Part shown: positions 58,301 through 64,000 of the stretch, in pieces | Layout: each line of letters begins with the position of its first letter | Position numbering within the stretch: position 1 is the stretch's first letter | Source of the DNA: Enoplosus armatus | Lineage: Eukaryota > Chordata > Actinopteri > Centrarchiformes > Enoplosidae | Direction of reading: 5' to 3' | DNA length: 64,000 bases | Assembly: GCF_043641665.1 (NCBI RefSeq) | Contig: NC_092184.1 | Span: forward strand, 16,924,108 to 16,988,107 | The notes under the pieces: model-generated | Databases searched by the model: none | What the model saw: only the letters and a program-made list of their open reading frames with translations | What the model was told of the DNA's origin: nothing | Made by a program: the position numbers and the translations under genes

Positions 58301-59362
58301 TCTTGGAGATTCATTTTCCTAATTTTTAAGAAAGAATTTAATTTGAGCTTTAGCCCTGGAAGACCCAAGCAACTATTTTGACAGAGGCAGACAAATTATT
58401 AAAATTATATAGAATATGCTGTGAGAAATAAAGGGGTGAGGGTAGCAGCAGTATTCAGTTTCAGTCAGGCAAATAGTCGCCTCATGGTATCAATATATTT
58501 GTTAAACTTTAAAATGCTGTTTTAAAGTTAACAGAAAAAGAAAACTGCAATCAAATGTGCTCTCAGCCTCACTACAGTACATGAGTTTATGGCTCATGGA
58601 TGTTTCACTCAACTCAGTTCAAAACATATCTAAATGACAGGAAGACTGCGAAACAGCAGCCTCGCTGTGACTCAGTTGTTTAGAGCAAGAGCGAGCCCAT
58701 GTTTGCGTGTCTTCTTTGTGAGAAGCTAGTTCGCGGTCTGCCTCTGAGTCATCTCTGTATGTGTGCACTGTCTAAAATTGTGTATCTACCATGCAAATTT
58801 GTACTTTACAAATGTACAAAAACTTTTTCTAATGCTCAAGTGACTCAATGTGCGCAGCTACGTTTCATTCCCGAGTCATTTTCTCTGCATTCTCTGGCTG
58901 ATGAAAATAAACTGTGCAGCATCTGCACTGTGTCTACTGTTGTAACATCTTCATCCAATACATAATGTTTTATCTGACATGACTCTAGTGTTTTCCTGGC
59001 TGTGGTTATAAATACTTTGTCACAAGGCAACAAAAACATCTGATACTGATACTGTCACAAAAATGTTAAAAACATTTTTAAACGAAGCCAAAGCAGCAAA
59101 AATGCAAGAAAATTAAAGCACACAAATAACATTAAAGAACTCAGTAACATATTAGCTCTACTTTCCTTTGCTGCACTTAGTTAGATGGTTTAACACTAAC
59201 TGCCTTTTGACACCTGTAATCAGCAGTGTAATCCAGTACATTACTCCTCCTTAGTTAAAATAAATGTTGGATTTCATTGCCTAAAAGTCTTAAAAGCACG
59301 AGCTTAAATGAATAAATGAGTTTCTGCTTCCTTACCTGTGCTGCCATCAGTGATAACTCCAT
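43636..59362 (-). CDS. c14orf132: C14orf132-like single-pass membrane microprotein, two coding exons
   Basis: Exon 1 at 59362-59336 encodes MELSLMAAQ and ends exactly at CAG|gtaagg. Exon 2 at 43854-43636 starts at a ctgacag acceptor in phase 0, encodes HFPAVSGAFMDSP and ends at a stop. The joined protein is 81 aa; human C14orf132 is 83 aa, begins MDLSFMAAQ and continues into GAFMDSP with the same kind of C-terminal membrane segment. Here that segment is about residues 57-79 (IWLWIAVLATIGNIVVVAVV), after an acidic stretch (EAEDDGK). No signal peptide; likely tail-anchored or type III topology (inference). Known: the human gene is poorly characterised, with no assigned molecular function. The 15.5-kb intron lets gene finders miss the nine-codon first exon. 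Identity rests on both ends of the protein matching in order, strand and phase. Confidence 0.88.
46646..46719. repeat. (TG)n microsatellite, longest perfect tract
   Basis: About 37 uninterrupted units, within the C14orf132-like intron. Confidence 0.95.
48282..48315. repeat. (CA)n microsatellite
   Basis: About 17 perfect CA units. Confidence 0.95.
50467..50499. repeat. (TG)n microsatellite
   Basis: About 16 TG units. Confidence 0.95.
51480..51515. repeat. (TG)n microsatellite
   Basis: About 18 TG units. Confidence 0.95.
52290..52332. repeat. (TG)n microsatellite
   Basis: About 21 TG units. Confidence 0.95.
52490..52615. repeat. Interspersed repeat fragment ('agcatgctaacgtgctcaca' type)
   Basis: Reads ctctgtaaggctgtacacta, ttgaactaaatgctaaaacc, agcatgctaacgtgctcaca, accaaagtggtggaccaaca: a recognisable fish repeat, truncated on both sides. 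Confidence 0.45.
53945..54240. repeat. Interspersed repeat fragment ('ccaaaccatgatctttcc' type)
   Basis: Text such as ccaaaccatgatctttccat, ttaatcaagtggttattaat and taaaccgaaccatgaagtcg resembles a common fish repeat with near-tandem 'aaacc(a/t)aacca' units. Assigned by recognition only. Confidence 0.4.
59336..59362 (-). CDS. c14orf132: C14orf132-like exon 1 (27 coding nt)
   Basis: Encodes MELSLMAAQ, against MDLSFMAAQ in human. The ATG context is strong (A at -3, G at +4). The frame is open upstream but contains no earlier in-frame ATG for about 190 nt, so this is the natural start. Donor gtaagg. The 5' UTR and promoter should lie just above 59362 but show no clear core element. Confidence 0.85.
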
Positions 59363-62300
59363 TATCCCTGGATCAGTGGTTGCCAGCGTGTGAGTGCGTA
59401 AAGACAACACGTTTTGTTGGGACAGTAAGGATGTTGACAGCAAAGAAATGCAAAGGAGAAGAAAAGAAAAGAGCACGAGGAAGATCTGGAAAAACTGCAC
59501 TGCTGTGCTTCGCTGGATGAGCTCAGTTGTGGATGTGCTACATAATGACACAATGAATGCTTTTCATGCTTCATGGAAGAGTTTATTCACTCTCATCTCT
59601 CTCTCTCTCTCTGTATGTATGTGTATGTTCGGGGGGGGGGGTGTAAACTTACGCTTGAAGCATGCCAGTGAAACCTTGCAGAATTATTGATGCTGGTGTG
59701 GCTTTTGCATTTAAGCTGTTTTGACACTGCTACCCCGCTCATCATCCTAGTACCACTTTCTTTTAGAAGAACTTCATAATCCCAAAGGTAGACCCTTGAA
59801 TTATTCATCTCCATCTGAAAATTTACATTCACATTATTTTTGTGTAGATGTTTGTTTCTCCATCTTTCTCTCTCTGATCTCAGGTTTATAAAGGGCTTAT
59901 AAATCACTACTAATGGCTTTATTATGAATAATAAATAATTTTATAATGTTTTATAGATGAAAGATAATGCATAAATAACAATACCTTTTGGGTTGCGATC
60001 TTGTGAAAAGCTCCCTTTGCTGGTGTTTATCCCCCTCAAACATGACTGTTGCTTTGACTTTTTAGATAGCTTTTTAATTCATCAGGGAGAAAAGGGCTGC
60101 AGAGCATCTGGGCCAAAATCCATTTAGTAGCATCATATTAACATTTACATCTGACTTAAGAGATTGTTGTAACAACCCTTTATCAGCGACTTATCAATAT
60201 TTACAATTGCAGATGACTTACTGATTGTTAAGCTGTCAGTATACTCCAAACTGCTTGACAGATGGTCAAACAGCCTCAGACCTTTCTGACGAGGGAACTG
60301 AGGCGTCTCTGTCCGGTAATATCTGTACCTTTCGGAAACCGACATACTGACATTCCCACCCACTTCAAGCAATGATTGGTCAGCTGCGTGGATTGTTTTA
60401 TGAAGCAATGTTTCCAACAAACTCTGCTAGAAGAGGTTTAATTTGTTTGATAACGTTGTGAATATTCAGGTGCCCCCTAAGCAGATTGTTGGGTTTAGCA
60501 CAGGGATATCAAAGCACTCTGCTGGGTTTACACCTATGATTCTTCTTAGCACATTAGGTTGAGATATGCTGCTGTCATTAGAGAGAACTGAGTTGTATTT
60601 GGATACCCAGTGGAAACTCTGGGAGTGTTGTTAGTTGGCCAATGTTTACCTGACCAGTCACAGACATTGTTTTGTTGGAAGGATTGGAGATTGGAGGGTA
60701 GTGTGTTGTTTGAGGACTGGATGATGTCCATCTTCATGAAGGCCATCTTCAGGATGATTCCAGAGGAGTTTGGGGAGTTCGCCATGTTGTGGAGCTGTCA
60801 CTGTCCGGGTCCCGGCAGCTCAAGTTTAGGTTTATCATTCTTCCATTACAATTTATTCGCTAACTCTGTTTCCAATGCACTTGCCTAAAAGCTTAAAATT
60901 GTGCATAAAAACAAGTGGAAGGAAAGGCACTATATAACCATATCACTCCACCGTCATGGATCCTGTGCGGTATGTAAAGTGCATTTTCCTGTTGGTACAA
61001 ATGGCCTCAGAAGATTTAAAATAAAGAATTTCAAAATATACCACATTAAAGAACACACAAAAAGGGCAGTGGTGCTCAGATAAAGCCATGCAAATGCCGT
61101 CTTTTGCTCGTCTGTGCTTGAAATGAGCTTGTTTGAGTTGTAGAATTTAATTTCCAAAGACAGATTCACCCCAAGCCACTTATGTGTCTCCAATGTCACA
61201 GCAAACCAAGCTGTTAACTGTAGACCTCTATTGTACTCTGTGGCCTTTGGAACGATTAATACTGCATGAGGAAACCCCTTAAAATAGTCCCCTGGCCTTT
61301 GTGTGTGTGTTACAAGTAAGAGCGAGAAAATGACCTACATGTAAATGTAAGCATGTAGGCATGTGCATGTGAGGCAGGCACATGCCTACATTTATGCACA
61401 GTGCAGACCGAGGAGAGATGGTCATTTTTCCTAAGGGCCAGTGAGTCCAGCTGTCAGCAGAGAGAGTAAAACACAAAGTCATTTTAAACAGAAGAGACAC
61501 AAAGAGGAGAGACCTGGAGAGAAACAGAGACAGGTAATTGACAGTGTGGGAGTTTTATTTAACCATTACCCCACCACAGTTCGCAAGTCAGTGTGTTTAT
61601 GTGTGTATTGTACAGGAATACTGTCTGTCCAAGATTAATTTGCCTGCAGTGTTTCAGAGTGTACAATTCTTTACACAGCACTAAAACAGCCCTTTGGCAT
61701 AGATAGAAAAAACACTTTGATGTCATCTAACCCACAAACACATTTCTTTTTTAAATATGACTGTTACTTGACTCCCAAAGGCTTCAAACACAAATTCACG
61801 CACACACATATACAAACGGATGACTAACTTTCAAAAGGTGCCGTGTCTGCTTTCACTGTGCACAAATGTGGAGCACACATTTAAAATTATCACCAAAAAC
61901 TCTTCATAAAACTAGTGTATTGCTCAAAGAATTAACCTTTAAAGATGAGTTAAATGTGCATTAATTGGTTGCATATTTACACATCCAGTAGACACAGAGA
62001 GGCATTACAGTAAAATATTTAAGAAATATTCAATATTTAATAAGAATATTGATTAGTGCAGCTTTAACTTACACTTTCCTATATCTCAAAGTATCTGCTG
62101 GCACGTAATTAGTAATGTTGAACAGAATCAAAGTCTCAGTGATTGTTTCATCCAAACCAATCAATTAATCAAAGCTACAACAGTAAAATCCTGCTTTCAC
62201 ATGAATGCATGAGTAATAATAATCTAATGATATAATATAGAGTAGTGCAAGAGTCACCAGTTTTCTGCATTGAGTACTTTTACTTTTAATACTTTTAATA

Positions 62301-62437
62301 AGTACATTTTCCTGATTATACTTTTACTGAATATTTTCAATGCAGGACTTTTACTTGTAACAGAGTATTTTTACAGTGTGATATTAGTACTTTTACTAAG
62401 AAATATGCAATGACATCCAACATGGAAAGTATTATGA
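59363..62437. other. Upstream of the C14orf132-like gene; no further gene recognised
   Basis: Should hold its 5' UTR and promoter. A (CT)n at about 59595-59612 and a G11 run at 59631-59641 are visible. The rest is AT-rich without supported features. Confidence 0.5.
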
Positions 62438-63239
62438 TTATGGCAGGACAGTGAAAGACACAAAGAAGCATATTTGCTGAACTGTGGCAATAAAATAAAA
62501 AGACAATTTTAGCTTCCTGGAGACACGTTCGCTTTTCCTGCAGCTGTTCTCCTTTAAATGTGGCCCTCTGTTTTTCTTCTTCCCTGCGTTTTTGCTGGCA
62601 CTAGCCTTCATATTCCTCTCTGTTTGTTTTTGGATCTCCCTCTCAGCCTCCTCGAACATTTTATTCATGTAAAAATGTCCCACTATTATCACAGACTATA
62701 CTTACTATCTTTGCAAGCAGCTGAGGTACCTGAATGTTATTGGGAGCTGTGTTATTGAAGACATGATACTGCTGGTTACATTTTGCAATCAAATGGCTAA
62801 GTTTTTGACTCTTACTAAAGAAACCTTCAATTCTTGTGCCTCTCAGCGCTGGTCACCATGAGTGACGAGAACCAAGGAGAAATCTGCAGCTTTGTCCCCG
62901 AACACCAGCTGCAAGAGTTCATCCGTTTTCTGTTCTTCCTCTGTGAATCTGCCCAACTTGATCACCATCAGGAACACATGGGGACCAGGAGCAGAGAGGG
63001 AGATGCACTCTTTCAGCTTTCTGACCACTTTGTCTTCTTTGTACTTTGTGTCATAAATTCCTGGTGTGTCAGTGACCGCAACCCTGCATCCATCAACCGC
63101 TCCTTTGGCCTTTTCACACTCTGATGTCACAGAGAGGGGAGAGAGGCCTTTCAATTTAGGATGGTGTTTCCAGATGCGCTCTTCCCATTCCCTGTCTTTC
63201 CAATCAGCACTATTCGTATTTCTTCATGTGGATCAAAAT
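62438..63239 (-). pseudogene. GIMAP-family (AIG1-type GTPase) pseudogene
   Basis: After an acceptor-like ttttgtag at 63240, the minus strand encodes [20 protein letters not shown] with a P-loop (GKTGNGKS), then TIL. The frame then breaks at a TGA; about 13 nt seem lost compared with the family. It resumes as LSPLSVTSECEKAKG, VAVTDTPGIYDT (G3), FTEEEQKTDELLQLVFG, VTHGD (G4-like). A second break follows GDQ, after which another frame gives LRGTRIEGFF and CNQQYHVFNN. A third lies in a T run near 62675, after which MNKMFEEAEREIQKQTE continues. Order and spacing match GIMAP proteins, which are immune-associated GTPases expanded in fish. Three independent breaks and no sensible single ORF argue for a dead copy. 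Sequencing error at all three is less likely but not excluded. Confidence 0.85.
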
Positions 63240-63514
63240 CTACAAAACAATGTGAGAAATGCCTTTAGCAGTTGGCTAGTTGCAGTGAGTTATCCAACAT
63301 GCTTCTAATATTAGGCACTGTATCACTTTTACATACTGTCTAATGCATTGACAGTTTACAATTTATGAGATATTGACAATGTTATTAAAGGCTTTTAATC
63401 AGTCAACTGTATCACGTTTTTTCAAGACAATAATGCAACAACAATATTAACTTTAATATATTTTTGTTGTTTTTTTCAGTTGGATGTTTGGTACATTGCC
63501 CATGACAGCCAATA

Positions 63515-63790
63515 GTTTAACATTTTGGGAACTCTATTAGCCCTCAGTGACAGTAGCCCCACCCAGGTAAATATTCACCAGCTGCAACCAACACATCTAA
63601 AGCTCACTAATTAACCGACAGTTTGTGGTTTTGGCATTAGTTGAAACACATTATCCCCTCTAAAACCACAAATTGTTGTTTTTTTACGTAATATTTTACT
63701 GTTTGTGTACTGATTAAACAATCAAGATACATCTGTCAGTTATGTGTTGTCAAATTGGCAAATCTTTCTTAATTTTGTGTTTGCAAGTTT
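63515..63790. mobile_element. Degraded relative of the intron 13 MITE
   Basis: Contains tagtttaacattttgggaa (terminal-repeat-like), then catctaaagctcactaatta and cagtttgtggtttt, which match interior parts of the 13.0-13.6 kb element read in reverse. No matching second end was found. Confidence 0.4.
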
Positions 63791-64000
63791 GTCTACTTGG
63801 ATATGTTTTCATGTATAGCCAGCCAACGTTTGGGCTATAGTTGTCTTTTGCAATTTGGTACAAATATATTTAGTCTACGATGGACAATTTCATGGATGAA
63901 ATTAAAAGGGTAGTATCATAAATTAAAAGCAAATATATAGTATATAATAGTCCCAACAATGCACATGTTCCCCATTGAACTGTTGAGTACATGCAATTAA

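Larger units (their letters stand above)
43855..59335 (-). other. Intron of the C14orf132-like gene
   Basis: A 15.5-kb intron with no exon-like ORF that I can support. It contains at least six long dinucleotide repeats, purine-rich patches (49.26-49.75 kb and 53.38-53.56 kb) and interspersed-repeat fragments near 52.5 and 53.95-54.24 kb. Confidence 0.7.

Noticed and set aside
62834..63124. 96-codon plus-strand ORF
   Set aside because: Antisense of the GIMAP pseudogene.

Overview
The window reads as vertebrate, most likely percomorph teleost, nuclear DNA. Its genes have small exons with canonical GT/AG introns. It carries many long (TG)n/(CA)n microsatellites and several interspersed repeats I recognise as typical of spiny-rayed fish: a short DNA transposon whose ends read like gactgYRTATAAAGATGG, a 'gcttagcatacagactggaaac' inverted-repeat element, and non-LTR retrotransposon tails ending in (ATTCTG)n. 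Nothing bacterial, no CRISPR array and no intact virus was seen.

Three protein-coding loci are supported, all on the minus strand. (1) hhipl1 (HHIP-like 1, secreted) occupies 12,186-30,160. I rebuilt 14 coding exons by hand. Every junction has GT/AG, all phases agree, and the exons sum to 3,270 nt (1,089 residues plus stop). Order: signal peptide, Cys-rich HHIP-N/folate-receptor-like domain, beta-propeller, a very long Thr/Pro/Lys-rich linker (mostly exon 13), an Arg/Gly-rich patch with a furin-type site, and a C-terminal group A SRCR domain. (2) A homologue of human C14orf132, a one-membrane-segment microprotein of about 81 residues, is split into a 27-nt coding exon at 59,336-59,362 and a terminal exon at 43,636-43,854, joined across a 15.5-kb intron. 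(3) A decayed GIMAP (AIG1-type GTPase) copy at 62,438-63,239 has at least three frame breaks.

Layout: 1-11.2 kb holds no recognisable gene, only pyrimidine-rich stretches, microsatellites and two retrotransposon tails; 11.2-12.2 kb is the probable hhipl1 3' UTR; 12.2-30.2 kb is hhipl1, with a MITE in intron 13 and a LINE relic in intron 1; 30.2-43.6 kb is intergenic with two DNA-transposon-like repeats; 43.6-59.4 kb is the C14orf132-like gene, mostly intron; 59.4-64 kb is intergenic with the GIMAP relic and a MITE relic. Human HHIPL1 and C14orf132 both lie in 14q32.2, so their closeness here looks like a condensed remnant of the same ancestral linkage.

I see no multi-gene 'system'. The most unusual points are the roughly 210-residue Thr-rich symmetric exon in hhipl1, a UG repeat immediately after the exon 10 splice donor, the nine-codon first exon of the microprotein gene, and a perfect 19-bp hairpin inside a LINE relic.
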